Notes: a model not told the origin generated them from the letters alone. 64,000 nt of DNA from Spirosoma sp. 48-14 (GCF_001898575.1 NZ_MKUD01000009.1:186001-250000), one strand, 5' to 3'. Numbered from the stretch's first letter, positions 54,819-63,964 are shown. Program-made: numbers and translations.

Positions 54819-55868
54819 ATGGTTTATCAACTTTCTGTTGACGATTTTTTAGAGAAGGCGCAACGGCTCCCGGTTATCGATGTGCGCTCACCAGCTGAGT
54901 ACGAACATGCTCACATTCCTGGGGCAGTTAGTATCCCTTTGTTCGATAACGGCGAACGGGCGCAGGTAGGCACCAAATATAAGCATGCCGGAAAAGATGC
55001 CGCCGTGTTGCTGGGCCTTACGATGGTAGGGCCAAAGCTGGCTGATTTCGTTGTACAATCTAAAAAACTTAATCCTGCCGCTAAAGAAGTACTGGTCCAT
55101 TGCTGGCGGGGTGGTATGCGGAGCGGTTCGTTTGCCTGGTTGCTCGATACAGCTGGTATTAGGGCGTCGACGCTCGTGGGTGGCTATAAAGCTTACCGAA
55201 ATGCTGTGCTGTCGTCGTTTGGTCAGCCGCTCAATCTGCTTATTCTGGGTGGCAAAACGGGGAGTGGTAAAACGGACATCCTGAAAGAACTAGCCCGGCA
55301 GGATGAACAAATCATTGACCTGGAAGCTCTGGCCAACCACAAAGGCTCATCGTATGGCGCTATCGGGCAGCATCCTCAACCGAGTAATGAGCAGTTCGAA
55401 AACCTCATTTTCAGGCAACTAAGCACATTAGACACATCGCGTCGTATTTGGCTGGAAGATGAAAGCCGCAGTCTGGGAAGTTGTTTTATCCCATTACTGC
55501 TCTGGCAGCAAATGCAACAGGCTACTACCGTTTTTGTCGATGTTCCGAAAGACAGACGTATCCATCGACTGGTCACTGAATATACGGGTATTGATCATAA
55601 TCTGTTGGTGCAGGCAACCGAGCGAATTAAAAAACGGCTGGGCGGCAAAGCCACACAGGACGCACTTGATGCGCTTATCCGACAAGATTATGCCACCGTG
55701 GCAGATTTAACGCTGGCTTATTATGACAAGGCCTATACACACGCACTGGCTCAACGCGACCCGGCAAATGTTCATTCACTAGAAATGGATGAAGATAATC
55801 CGGTTAAGACAGCTCAACAGCTTATCCAGTGGGCCAATGGTCAACCTGCCAGGGGTGTTTTGCGGTAA
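54819..55868 (+). CDS. mnmH: tRNA 2-selenouridine synthase
   Basis: Also called SelU or YbbB. It replaces sulfur by selenium at the wobble 2-thiouridine of some tRNAs, using selenophosphate and a geranylated intermediate. A rhodanese domain occupies about residues 1-130, with active-site Cys95 in VHCWRGGMRSGS. A P-loop domain follows, with Walker A GGKTGSGKT at 144-152. 349 residues is normal. Its presence implies selenium use if selD is encoded elsewhere. The 3' end overlaps the convergent Uma2 gene by 28 bases. Confidence 0.95.
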   Translation: MVYQLSVDDFLEKAQRLPVIDVRSPAEYEHAHIPGAVSIPLFDNGERAQVGTKYKHAGKDAAVLLGLTMVGPKLADFVVQSKKLNPAAKEVLVHCWRGGMRSGSFAWLLDTAGIRASTLVGGYKAYRNAVLSSFGQPLNLLILGGKTGSGKTDILKELARQDEQIIDLEALANHKGSSYGAIGQHPQPSNEQFENLIFRQLSTLDTSRRIWLEDESRSLGSCFIPLLLWQQMQQATTVFVDVPKDRRIHRLVTEYTGIDHNLLVQATERIKKRLGGKATQDALDALIRQDYATVADLTLAYYDKAYTHALAQRDPANVHSLEMDEDNPVKTAQQLIQWANGQPARGVLR

Positions 55869-56482
55869 ATAGTGCGTAGAGGTAATTCCAACTGCCCCAG
55901 ACGTACTACATCATCAATCAATCTATAGTCGGCGTCGAACCACTCGGTAGGCTTTTCGGCGCGTGAATAAATACGAACAAACAACTCTTCCTGGCTAACG
56001 AATAGAATGTGTTTCAGTGAGGGGATAAGTCGATACTGATCCAATTTGTCCGACTGGTCGTAAGCTTTGGTGCTTTTGGAAAGTACCTCAACCACAATTT
56101 CCGGATTTTTGATACGCACTTTCGACACGTTTCCACTGGGAAGAACCACATAGTCCGAAGGCCCTTTAATCACTGACAGATCAGCATTGAACTCGGCTTT
56201 CCCTTCTTCAACACAGATTTTCACATTACTGCCCAACACGCGATAATCAGGTTGATCATCAAGAAGAATAGTAAATAACGTAATCAGTTGGGCAACCAAC
56301 TGTTCGTGTATATCAGTGGCCTGACTCATAGAAATAAGTTCACCGTACAAGTACTCAATGGCATAAGGAACTACGTCGGCCAGTTCCAGATATTCCTCCC
56401 AGGTGGCCGGAACACGAATGACTTCCGGCGCTTCGTCGCGCTCTAATAGCGTCATCGGAATTTTAGGGGCAACCGCTTCCAT
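55841..56482 (-). CDS. Uma2-family (DUF820) putative restriction-endonuclease-fold protein
   Basis: A 213-residue protein with the Uma2 fold: TWEEYLELADVVPYAIEYLYGELI, DLSVIKGPSDYVVL, and IVVEVLSKSTKAYDQSDKLDQY. The Asp/Glu-x-Lys type residues are in place of the PD-(D/E)XK catalytic core, but members often have no proven activity. The longer ATG at 56533 would overlap the lipoprotein gene, so 56482 is preferred. It ends inside mnmH by 28 bases, an antisense overlap. Confidence 0.85.
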   Translation of the reverse strand: MEAVAPKIPMTLLERDEAPEVIRVPATWEEYLELADVVPYAIEYLYGELISMSQATDIHEQLVAQLITLFTILLDDQPDYRVLGSNVKICVEEGKAEFNADLSVIKGPSDYVVLPSGNVSKVRIKNPEIVVEVLSKSTKAYDQSDKLDQYRLIPSLKHILFVSQEELFVRIYSRAEKPTEWFDADYRLIDDVVRLGQLELPLRTIYRKTPLAG

Positions 56483-56513
56483 AGCAAGAGGAGATGAGTT
56501 CTTGTAAATATAC

Positions 56514-57095
56514 TTATTTTTTAATTGAGGCACCCATTCGCCGGATTACTTCACGCTTCTGAAAACCAATGTGCCACACCGCAAACGGTACGTCCTGTTT
56601 ACCAAAACAGGACTCGCAGATGGGGCTATCGGCAGGCACAGCCAGGTTGTACACAAACGAGGTATCCGACGTTTTCTGAATATTTGAAACAGGAGCTAGT
56701 TTCTGTTTGGCATTATAGAAATAAGCCGACAGAATCTCGCGCTCTTTCGCACTGATGTCTTTATCCTGAATATCGGCTGGCCCTAATAAGCGGATGTCCA
56801 GCACATAGCGTTCCGCAATCGCTTTGGTCCGGGGCATGTTTTTCAATTGACACAGTCTGGTTCGTTCGGCAGGGTCGGTTGTTTTCTGAAGCGCTGTAGT
56901 CAACTCTTTTTGTATGGTTGCACTTACTTTACCACCCAGATTATCAATCGTTTCAACCAGGTCGGCATCCGTAACCCGTTTAATTTTTGAATCGGCCATT
57001 TCCTGCTTCAACTCATTGGTATACTGCACTCGCTCAGGATTACAGGACAATAAAAAACTGATTGATAAACCCGATAAAACAACGATGCGAAACAT
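56514..57095 (-). CDS. Lipoprotein of unknown function with C-terminal CxxC
   Basis: A 193-residue protein with a lipoprotein signal (lipobox FLLSC). The mature part is charged, with VTDADLVETIDNLGGKV near the N-terminus and CESCFGKQDVPFAVWHIGF near the C-terminus. The CxxC pair and the FGKQ context hint at a redox or metal function, but I do not recognise the family. ATG at 57116 is possible; the later ATG at 57095 gives a better signal peptide. Confidence 0.65.
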   Translation of the reverse strand: MFRIVVLSGLSISFLLSCNPERVQYTNELKQEMADSKIKRVTDADLVETIDNLGGKVSATIQKELTTALQKTTDPAERTRLCQLKNMPRTKAIAERYVLDIRLLGPADIQDKDISAKEREILSAYFYNAKQKLAPVSNIQKTSDTSFVYNLAVPADSPICESCFGKQDVPFAVWHIGFQKREVIRRMGASIKK

Positions 57096-57215
57096 GGTCA
57101 GAACGTACTTAAGCATTACATTTTCATTGTATTAGCACAACATACCTCTACTCGGCTTGGTTGCATACCATCAAAATAAGCCCAACTGCCGGAACGCCAG
57201 ACCACCGGATTTTTG

Positions 57216-57223
57216 TAACTTTG
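57216..57223 (+). promoter_or_regulatory. -7 element upstream of prfA
   Basis: TAACTTTG is a perfect TAnnTTTG about 64 bases before the prfA start at 57287. No -33 TTG at the right spacing. It lies inside an extended reading frame, which argues against the longer 399-residue version of prfA. Confidence 0.5.
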
Positions 57224-57286
57224 TTTTTTATCCATTTGTCTTATTCGTTGCCATTCTTAATTAGATGGCAAGTAAAGGTATATATT

Positions 57287-58360
57287 ATGCTCGAACAGCT
57301 GGAAGCCATTCGCGAACGCTTCGATGAAGTATCTCAGCAAATTGTACAGCCCGAAGTAGTTTCGGACCAGAAACGCTTCATGAAGCTGAGTAAAGAGTAC
57401 AAAGATTTAGAAAAAATCGTCGTGCAGTACAAAGCGTACACCCAACTGCTCGAAGAAATTGAGAACGCCAAACAGATCATCTCCACGGAAAAGGACGAAG
57501 ATTTCCGCGAATTGGCGAAAGCTGAACTGGACGAACTACTACCCCGCCGGGAAACGATGGAGGAAACACTCAAGGAGATGTTGATGCCGAAAGATCCCAA
57601 CGATAGCAAAAATGTCATTCTTGAAATTCGGGGAGGCACTGGTGGCGATGAAGCCGCGATCTTTGCGGGTGATCTGTTCCGAATGTACCAGCGCTTCTGC
57701 GAAAAAATGGGCTGGCGTATGTCGTTGGTCGATTTTACAGAAGGCACGTCGGGTGGTTATAAAGAAATTGTGACCGAAATCGAGGGCGAAGATGTGTACG
57801 GTAAGCTAAAATTCGAGTCGGGTGTTCACCGGGTTCAGCGCGTACCAGCCACAGAAACACAGGGCCGCATTCATACGTCAGCGGCTAGTGTAGCCGTACT
57901 GCCCGAAGCCGAAGAGGTCGATGTGGAACTGAACATGAACGACATCCGTAAAGATACTTTCTGTTCGTCGGGAGCGGGTGGACAGTCGGTAAACACGACC
58001 TATTCAGCCGTTCGACTTACGCACATTCCCACAGGGCTGGTTGTCCAATGCCAGGATGAGCGCTCCCAGTTAAAGAACTTCGACAAAGCCCTGACGGTGT
58101 TGCGGTCACGGCTTTACGAGATCGAGTTGCAAAAACACAACGACGCCATTGCCTCGCAACGGAAAACGATGGTAGGTAGTGGCGACCGCTCTGATAAGAT
58201 TCGTACCTACAACTACCCTCAGAGCCGTGTAACGGACCACCGCATTGGTATGACGGTTTATAACCTTCCATCGGTCATGGATGGTGATATTGGCGATTTC
58301 ATCGAGCAGCTCCGCATCGCCGAAAACGCCGAACGACTCAAAGAAGGCGCTGCGGCATAA
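57287..58360 (+). CDS. prfA: Peptide chain release factor 1
   Basis: Release factor that ends translation at UAA and UAG. The GGQ motif (SGAGGQSVN) contacts the peptidyl-transferase centre, and the PAT anticodon-like tripeptide (RVPATE) marks RF1 rather than RF2. 357 residues is the normal size. The frame is open back to 57161, but the ATG at 57287 gives the standard MLEQLEAIRERFDEV start and the upstream part contains a promoter box. A strong palindrome follows the stop. Confidence 0.96.
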   Translation: MLEQLEAIRERFDEVSQQIVQPEVVSDQKRFMKLSKEYKDLEKIVVQYKAYTQLLEEIENAKQIISTEKDEDFRELAKAELDELLPRRETMEETLKEMLMPKDPNDSKNVILEIRGGTGGDEAAIFAGDLFRMYQRFCEKMGWRMSLVDFTEGTSGGYKEIVTEIEGEDVYGKLKFESGVHRVQRVPATETQGRIHTSAASVAVLPEAEEVDVELNMNDIRKDTFCSSGAGGQSVNTTYSAVRLTHIPTGLVVQCQDERSQLKNFDKALTVLRSRLYEIELQKHNDAIASQRKTMVGSGDRSDKIRTYNYPQSRVTDHRIGMTVYNLPSVMDGDIGDFIEQLRIAENAERLKEGAAA

Positions 58361-58369
58361 GCTACCGAA

Positions 58370-58460
58370 TAAAATGAGAATCCCCCCGATGGGTTCATTT
58401 CTTTATAGAAAACCATAATATCTATAAAGAGATAAACCCATCGGGGGGATTCTCATTTTA
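58370..58460. repeat. 26-bp perfect palindrome between convergent prfA and gtrA genes
   Basis: Arms 58370-58395 and 58435-58460 (core GAATCCCCCCGATGGGTT) match perfectly, with further pairing of CTTTATAG (58401-58408) with CTATAAAG (58422-58429) inside. It is likely a bidirectional terminator but is longer than needed. Confidence 0.9.
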
Positions 58461-58479
58461 TCGAACGCTGCGCTATTAG

Positions 58480-58968
58480 TTACAGATTCAATAAGCTTTT
58501 CAGCCGTTCATAAAAACCTGTGTTCCGAAACGTAAACTGCTTGTGCAACACATAATTGCTAATAAAACTCAACCCCATACCAATAATCTGAGCTACTAGT
58601 TTATTCACATTTACTTCTTTTACCGAAAACGGAATCAGTACGGTTAGCGGCTCAAAATTATTGACCGAAAAATCATATAGAAAAGAGGCAACATATACTG
58701 TAATCAGGCAGGAGATAATCGAAACAAGTGTAAACTTAATGGCCTCCCGATTGGTCTGGGCCGAATTCCGGGCATTGAACGCAAACAATTTGGTCAGTAG
58801 AAAACCCACGAAAAAGGCGACAACATACCCAATCAACAAAGCCTCCCGGTAACTAATCTGAAACCACTCCTGCAATAAACTACCGGCAATCAACTGTAAC
58901 GAAGCACCAATAGCGGCAACAATAAAATAAGCCAGTACATCCCGGCGGTTAAAAAGATCATTTGACAT
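58480..58968 (-). CDS. GtrA family membrane protein
   Basis: A 162-residue membrane protein with four helices of the GtrA type, thought to help flip lipid-linked sugars. DVLAYFIVAAIGASLQLIAGSLL at the start, VAFFVGFLLTKLFAFNARN and QIIGMGLSFISNYVLHKQFTF are characteristic. The frame is open to 59088, but this would cross the sdh terminator; the ATG at 58968 gives the normal family N-terminus. Linked glycosyltransferases are absent here. Confidence 0.85.
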   Translation of the reverse strand: MSNDLFNRRDVLAYFIVAAIGASLQLIAGSLLQEWFQISYREALLIGYVVAFFVGFLLTKLFAFNARNSAQTNREAIKFTLVSIISCLITVYVASFLYDFSVNNFEPLTVLIPFSVKEVNVNKLVAQIIGMGLSFISNYVLHKQFTFRNTGFYERLKSLLNL

Positions 58969-59053
58969 GTATTCTTTGAACAAACAAGTGACAAAACAAA
59001 GGCTTTTTAAGTAGGCCTCATTGTTCCGTTCACTTTTACGAAAATGACAACTT

Positions 59054-59095
59054 AAAAAAAATCCGGCCCTTCCCCATCGAGAAAGCACCGGATTT
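59054..59095 (-). terminator. Terminator after the sdh operon
   Basis: The stem AAATCCGG (59059-59066) / CCGGATTT (59088-59095) is followed on the minus strand by a run of T residues. It lies 20 bases beyond the sdhB stop. Confidence 0.8.
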
Positions 59096-59114
59096 ATCGA
59101 GATCGATAATCAAA

Positions 59115-59873
59115 TTAACCCTGAACGTTATCAGAGGTCAGTTTAGCCCCTAGATACTCGCGGTTCAGCCGGGCAATATGGTCAAGCGAAATAGACTTCG
59201 GACACTCCACTGAGCAAGCCCCCGTAAACGAACAGGCTCCAAACCCTTCGGCATCCATTTGAGCAACCATCCGCTCGGCCCGTTCTTTATGTTCGGCCTT
59301 ACCTTGTGGCAAAATAGCCAGTTGCGATACTTTCGCTGATACAAACAGCATAGCTGACGCATTTTTACAAGCCGCTACGCAAGCGCCACAACCGATACAG
59401 GCAGCCGCATCCATCGCTTCATCGGCAATGCTACGCGGAATCAGGATTTCGTTGGCGTCAGGCGCTGAACCCGTATTGACGGAAACATATCCGCCAGCCT
59501 GAATGATTCGGTCGAAAGCCAGTCGATCTACCATCAGGTCTTTAATAACGGGGAAAGCCCGCGCCCGCCAGGGCTCTACCACAATGGTATCGCCATCATT
59601 GAACGAACGCATGTGCAACTGGCAGGTAGTGGCTCCTGTTTGTGGGCCGTGGGGCCGTCCATTGATGTACATCGAGCACATACCACAGATTCCTTCCCGA
59701 CAGTCGTGATCGAACACAACAGGCTCTTCACCTTTGCGAGTCAGCGAGTCGTTCAGTACGTCGAACATCTCCAGGAACGACATATCTTCCGATACGTTAT
59801 CCAGTTGATATTCGACCAGTTTACCGGGTGTATTACTATTTTTTTGTCTCCAGACTTTGAGTGTAATTTTCAT
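59115..59873 (-). CDS. sdhB: Succinate dehydrogenase iron-sulfur subunit
   Basis: Transfers electrons from the flavoprotein to the membrane quinone site. [2Fe-2S] ligands Cys58, Cys63, Cys66 and Cys84; [4Fe-4S]/[3Fe-4S] ligands in [11 protein letters not shown] (159-169) and Cys214, Cys220, Cys224 region. 252 residues. Last gene of the sdhCAB operon in Bacteroidota order. Confidence 0.96.
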   Translation of the reverse strand: MKITLKVWRQKNSNTPGKLVEYQLDNVSEDMSFLEMFDVLNDSLTRKGEEPVVFDHDCREGICGMCSMYINGRPHGPQTGATTCQLHMRSFNDGDTIVVEPWRARAFPVIKDLMVDRLAFDRIIQAGGYVSVNTGSAPDANEILIPRSIADEAMDAAACIGCGACVAACKNASAMLFVSAKVSQLAILPQGKAEHKERAERMVAQMDAEGFGACSFTGACSVECPKSISLDHIARLNREYLGAKLTSDNVQG

Positions 59874-59953
59874 TGTCGATGGGTTTTCGGCTTATGGCAT
59901 TCTGTTTACGATGAACATCAGCCATCGTAAACAGAATACTATAAACCCAGCAT

Positions 59954-61891
59954 TTATTTATAACTACGCTGTGTCAGTTTTACGTTTTCAAATACCAGTG
60001 GTTCCTTATTCAGAATTTCAGGCTTACCTTCACCCTGATATTCCCAGGCAGCCACGTAGGCATAGTTTTCGTCGTCGCGAAGGGCTTCACCATCGGGGGT
60101 TTGGTATTCCTCGCGGAAGTGCCCGCCACACGATTCATTCCGGTTCAACGCATCATCGACCATCAGTTCGCCCAGTTCGATAAAGTCGGCAACGCGACCA
60201 GCCTGTTCGAGCGCCTGATTCATTTCATCGGCATCACCCAGCACTTTGGCATTTGTCCAGAACTCTTTCCGTAGCGCCTGAATTTTTTCTTTAGCAATTT
60301 TCAACCCTTCAGCCGTACGCGCCATACCGCAGTATTCCCACATGATATGGCCAAGTTCCTTATGCAAATCGTCGACTGGGCGACTACCTTTGAGCGACAG
60401 GAAGTGGTTAATCTGGTCCTGAATTTTCTTTTCAGCCTCTTTGAAAGCCGGAGCGTCGACAGGGATTTTATCACCTGGGCCAATTGTAGCCAGATAATCG
60501 CCGATGGTATACGGAATAACGAAATAGCCGTCGGCCAGCCCCTGCATCAGCGCCGAAGCACCTAGCCGGTTAGCGCCGTGGTCGGAGAAGTTGGCTTCAC
60601 CTAACGCATACAGACCGGGGATGGTCGTCATCAGGTTATAATCGACCCACAAGCCGCCCATGGTGTAGTGAACAGCCGGATAAATCATCATCGGTGTTTC
60701 GTAAGGGTTCTCACCGGTGATTTTCTCATACATTTCGAAGAGGTTGCCATACTTGGCCTCGATGGTTTTATGGCCATCGCGCTTGATCGCATCGGCAAAA
60801 TCCAGATACACGGCCAACCCTGTCTTCGATACGCCACGGCCTTCATCGCACATATTTTTCGCGTTCCGAGAAGCCACGTCACGGGGTACGAGGTTACCGA
60901 ACGATGGGTATCGACGCTCCAGGAAGTAGTCGCGCTTATCCTCGGGCAGGTCTGTTGGTTTCAGCTGGCCTTTCCGAATCTTTTCAGCGTCTTCGACCGT
61001 TTTGGGAACCCAAACACGCCCGTCGTTCCGAAGTGATTCGGACATCAGCGTGAGCTTGGACTGGTAGTGGCCCGATACAGGAATACAGGTCGGGTGAATT
61101 TGCGTAAAACAGGGGTTGCCAAACAGAGCGCCTTTTTTGTGTGCACGCCAGGCAGCTGTTACGTTAGACCCCATCGCATTAGTCGACAGGTAGAACACGT
61201 TACCGTATCCACCCGTACAAAGCAGAACAGCATGTCCTGCGTGCGATTCAATTTTGCCGGTTACCAGGTTGCGTACCACAATACCCCGCGCTTTGCCTCC
61301 TTCCACAACGAGGTCGAGCATTTCTGTACGGGTATAAAGTTTTACTTTCCCGTTAGCAACCTGACGACTCAGCGCCGAATAGGCGCCTAACAGTAGTTGC
61401 TGCCCCGTCTGACCGCGTGCGTAGAAGGTTCGGGATACCTGAGCGCCCCCAAATGAACGGTTTGCCAGCACCCCGCCGTACTCGCGGGCAAACGGTACAC
61501 CCTGAGCCACACATTGGTCAATGATATTGACACTTACTTCGGCCAGTCGGTGAACGTTTCCTTCACGAGCGCGGTAATCTCCCCCTTTGATGGTATCGTA
61601 GAACAACCGGAAAACACTGTCGCCGTCGTTTTGGTAATTTTTAGCAGCGTTAATCCCTCCCTGTGCTGCAATCGAGTGCGCCCGACGTGGGCTGTCCTGG
61701 AAGCAGAACGCTTTTACATTATACCCTAACTCAGCTAGCGAAGCGGCAGCTGATGCTCCCGCCAAACCTGTACCAACTACAATGATATCGTATTTCCGCT
61801 TGTTAGCCGGGTTAACCAGTTTCAGCGAAAACTTATGCCGTGCCCATTTCTCGGCTAAAGGGCCTTCGGGGATTTTAGATTCCAGTTTCAT
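59954..61891 (-). CDS. sdhA: Succinate dehydrogenase flavoprotein subunit
   Basis: Oxidises succinate to fumarate in the TCA cycle, or the reverse. The N-terminal FAD fold has [27 protein letters not shown] carries the histidine that binds FAD covalently; substrate residues are in the MGGLWVDY and [13 protein letters not shown] region. 645 residues, longer than E. coli SdhA (588), as in the Bacteroidota/B-type enzyme. It lies between sdhC and sdhB, separated from sdhC by an octamer repeat. Confidence 0.97.
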   Translation of the reverse strand: MKLESKIPEGPLAEKWARHKFSLKLVNPANKRKYDIIVVGTGLAGASAAASLAELGYNVKAFCFQDSPRRAHSIAAQGGINAAKNYQNDGDSVFRLFYDTIKGGDYRAREGNVHRLAEVSVNIIDQCVAQGVPFAREYGGVLANRSFGGAQVSRTFYARGQTGQQLLLGAYSALSRQVANGKVKLYTRTEMLDLVVEGGKARGIVVRNLVTGKIESHAGHAVLLCTGGYGNVFYLSTNAMGSNVTAAWRAHKKGALFGNPCFTQIHPTCIPVSGHYQSKLTLMSESLRNDGRVWVPKTVEDAEKIRKGQLKPTDLPEDKRDYFLERRYPSFGNLVPRDVASRNAKNMCDEGRGVSKTGLAVYLDFADAIKRDGHKTIEAKYGNLFEMYEKITGENPYETPMMIYPAVHYTMGGLWVDYNLMTTIPGLYALGEANFSDHGANRLGASALMQGLADGYFVIPYTIGDYLATIGPGDKIPVDAPAFKEAEKKIQDQINHFLSLKGSRPVDDLHKELGHIMWEYCGMARTAEGLKIAKEKIQALRKEFWTNAKVLGDADEMNQALEQAGRVADFIELGELMVDDALNRNESCGGHFREEYQTPDGEALRDDENYAYVAAWEYQGEGKPEILNKEPLVFENVKLTQRSYK

Positions 61892-61893
61892 GC

Positions 61894-62025
61894 TTTAAAG
61901 AGCGAAAGACTGAAAGAGCGAAAGAGCGAAATCGGACCGCCGAAGCAGAGTAATCCGCAATTAAAGAAGTGAATTTCTGACGCTGGTCATTCGTCATTCA
62001 CTCTTTCGCTCTTTCACTCTTTAAA
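61894..62025. repeat. Inverted repeat of AAAGAGYG octamers inside the sdh operon
   Basis: Left arm 61894-61930 and right arm 61995-62025 are complementary arrays of AAAGAGCG/AAAGACTG/AAAGAGTG units. The sdhC stop TAA (62021-62023) lies in the right arm and the sdhA start is three bases from the left arm. It would form a hairpin in the sdhCAB mRNA. Confidence 0.9.
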
Positions 62026-62716
62026 TTATATTGTGAACCTGTAAATACACATAAATTGGCATGGCTGCGAAAGCCGCCGGAATGATAATGGCAAAAAAGT
62101 ACTTACCCAAAAACTCAATGACTGGGGTGTATTTTTTATGCCGGATACCCAAGGTCTGGAATCCACTCTGGAAACCATGCCACAGGTGATAGCCAATAGC
62201 CACCATGCAGATTACATAAAGCACAACGTACCATAACTCACCAAACGCTACCTGCACTACCGCATACAAATCCTTATACTCCTTTCCATCATATTCCGCC
62301 ATAGGCACTGATCCGAAATGCATTTCGTACCAGAATGTCCGCATGTGAATAACAATGAACAGCAGCAAAATGGTCCCCAGAATACCCATATTTCGCGAAG
62401 CCCAGTCGCTGTTTGCTTCAGGCTTGCTATAGGCATATTTGATGGGGCGAGACGCCTGATTATGACGCGTCAGGACAAAAGCCATCAGCGCATGAACCAG
62501 AATCGACGTGTAGAGGAGGTAGGAGATGGTGATAATAAGCGGGTTATGGGTCATGAAGTAGGTATACTCATTGAAAGCCCGACCGCCATCGCCTTTAAAC
62601 AACTGGAGATTTCCAGCCATATGTACAATCAGAAATGAACTTAGAAACAGTCCCGTCAGCGACATGATAACCTTTCGACCGAGGGAGCTGGATAGCGTTT
62701 GTGTTACCCAAGCCAT
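62021..62716 (-). CDS. sdhC: Succinate dehydrogenase cytochrome b558 subunit
   Basis: A 231-residue membrane anchor with five helices that binds heme b and quinone. LSSSLGRKVIMSLTGLFLSSFLIVHMAGNLQLF at the start and YHLWHGFQSGFQTLG near the end are typical of the Bacteroidota B-type (SdhC/FrdC) subunit, with several candidate axial His residues. First gene of sdhCAB. Confidence 0.93.
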   Translation of the reverse strand: MAWVTQTLSSSLGRKVIMSLTGLFLSSFLIVHMAGNLQLFKGDGGRAFNEYTYFMTHNPLIITISYLLYTSILVHALMAFVLTRHNQASRPIKYAYSKPEANSDWASRNMGILGTILLLFIVIHMRTFWYEMHFGSVPMAEYDGKEYKDLYAVVQVAFGELWYVVLYVICMVAIGYHLWHGFQSGFQTLGIRHKKYTPVIEFLGKYFFAIIIPAAFAAMPIYVYLQVHNII

Positions 62717-62780
62717 AGGATGAACGACACGAAAAATTTAGTGGTAAACAATTGAAAAAAAGCCGGTTTGAATGGCGCAT

Positions 62781-62811
62781 CAAAACTAAGCCACAAACCC
62801 GATGGAAACAA
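62781..62811 (-). promoter_or_regulatory. sdhCAB promoter (TTG-N20-TAGTTTTG)
   Basis: On the minus strand TTG at 62811-62809 is followed after 20 bases by TAGTTTTG at 62788-62781, a perfect -33/-7 pair. Transcription would start near 62774, about 58 bases before the sdhC ATG. Confidence 0.72.
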
Positions 62812-62963
62812 GTTAAAGCCCTTTTCTAAACAGTTTTATGGTTTATTTACAGCCGATATAAATTAGTCGAAATCAGCGACTGACCTGCTCAACACTACGT
62901 TGTAGTTAGTTGTTAGGTAAGTTGGCACATTTCTGCGCAAACAACCAGCAAACGTGGCTTTGT

Positions 62964-62995
62964 TTTGAACATCGCTACTTATCACTCTATTTTTG
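62964..62995 (+). promoter_or_regulatory. fabD promoter (TTTG-N20-TATTTTTG)
   Basis: TTTG at 62964-62967 is followed after 20 bases by TATTTTTG at 62988-62995. Transcription would start near 63002, about 64 bases before the fabD ATG. The remainder of the 62717-63065 gap holds only this and the sdh promoter, plus a remnant ATTCTTTCGCTCTTTAC octamer-like sequence just before the start. Confidence 0.75.
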
Positions 62996-63065
62996 TGGTC
63001 GTTCGCTACGGTATAGCCCGCTCTGTACCGTTCAATTTTACTTTATCATTCTTTCGCTCTTTACA

Positions 63066-63941
63066 ATGAAAGCATACGTTTTTCCCGGCCAGGGTTCTCA
63101 GTTTCGGGGTATGGGACAGGACCTCTACCAGGCTTCTGAAACGGCCCGCCAATTGTTCGATCAGGCCAATGAGGTACTGGGCTACAACCTCACCAGCATC
63201 ATGTTTGAAGGTTCTGACGACGAACTAAAACAAACTATTTATACCCAGCCTGCTGTTTTTGTCCATGGCGTAATACTGGCCCTGACAACCGATTCATTCG
63301 CTCCTGACATGGTAGCGGGTCACTCGCTGGGCGAGCTATCGGCGCTTACGGCTGCCGGGGTGCTATCATTTGCCGATGGTTTAAGTCTGGCATCGGTCCG
63401 TGCTACAGCCATGCAGCGAGCCTGTGATCTGGCACCGTCAACGATGGCCGCAGTACTGGGTCTGGCCGATTCAGTCATTGAACGTGTGTGCGCTGAAATT
63501 ACCGAAGAAATTGTGGTACCTGCCAACTATAACTGTCCGGGCCAGGTTGTGATTTCGGGCAGCGTAGCCGGTATTCAACTAGCCGAAGAGCGGCTAAAGG
63601 CTGCTGGTGCAAAACGTGTTGTTCCGCTGGCGGTAAGTGGCGCCTTTCACTCTCCCTTCATGGAGCCTGCCCGAACCGAATTTGCCGAGGCCGTGGAACG
63701 AATGACCTTCCATACGCCCCGTTGCCCGGTTTATCAGAACGTCAATGCCCAGGCAGTTACCGACCCGGCCGAAATCAAAGCTAACCTCATTGCCCAACTC
63801 ACGTCGCCGGTTCGCTGGACCCAGTCTGTTGAACGGATGGTGGCGGATGGTGCTACTGAGTTTTTCGAGTGCGGACCGGGTAAGGTTCTGCAAGGCCTGG
63901 TCAAAAAGATTAGTCCAGCCGTACCTGTAGCGGGTATTTAA
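63066..63941 (+). CDS. fabD: Malonyl-CoA:ACP transacylase
   Basis: Loads malonyl groups onto acyl carrier protein for fatty-acid synthesis. YVFPGQGSQ at the N-terminus, the nucleophile Ser87 in GHSLGE, and the catalytic His in VSGAFHSPFM near 196. 291 residues is standard. The frame is open back to 62910 but the promoter lies in that extension, so the ATG at 63066 is used. Confidence 0.96.
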   Translation: MKAYVFPGQGSQFRGMGQDLYQASETARQLFDQANEVLGYNLTSIMFEGSDDELKQTIYTQPAVFVHGVILALTTDSFAPDMVAGHSLGELSALTAAGVLSFADGLSLASVRATAMQRACDLAPSTMAAVLGLADSVIERVCAEITEEIVVPANYNCPGQVVISGSVAGIQLAEERLKAAGAKRVVPLAVSGAFHSPFMEPARTEFAEAVERMTFHTPRCPVYQNVNAQAVTDPAEIKANLIAQLTSPVRWTQSVERMVADGATEFFECGPGKVLQGLVKKISPAVPVAGI

Positions 63942-63964
63942 GCGAGCTAGCCAACTGTAAATCA

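Noticed and set aside
57161..57286. 42-residue N-terminal extension of PrfA
   Set aside because: It contains a TAACTTTG promoter box and has no counterpart in RF1 proteins.
62910..63065. 52-residue N-terminal extension of FabD
   Set aside because: The region contains a well-spaced -33/-7 promoter, and FabD proteins start at MKAYVFPGQGSQ.
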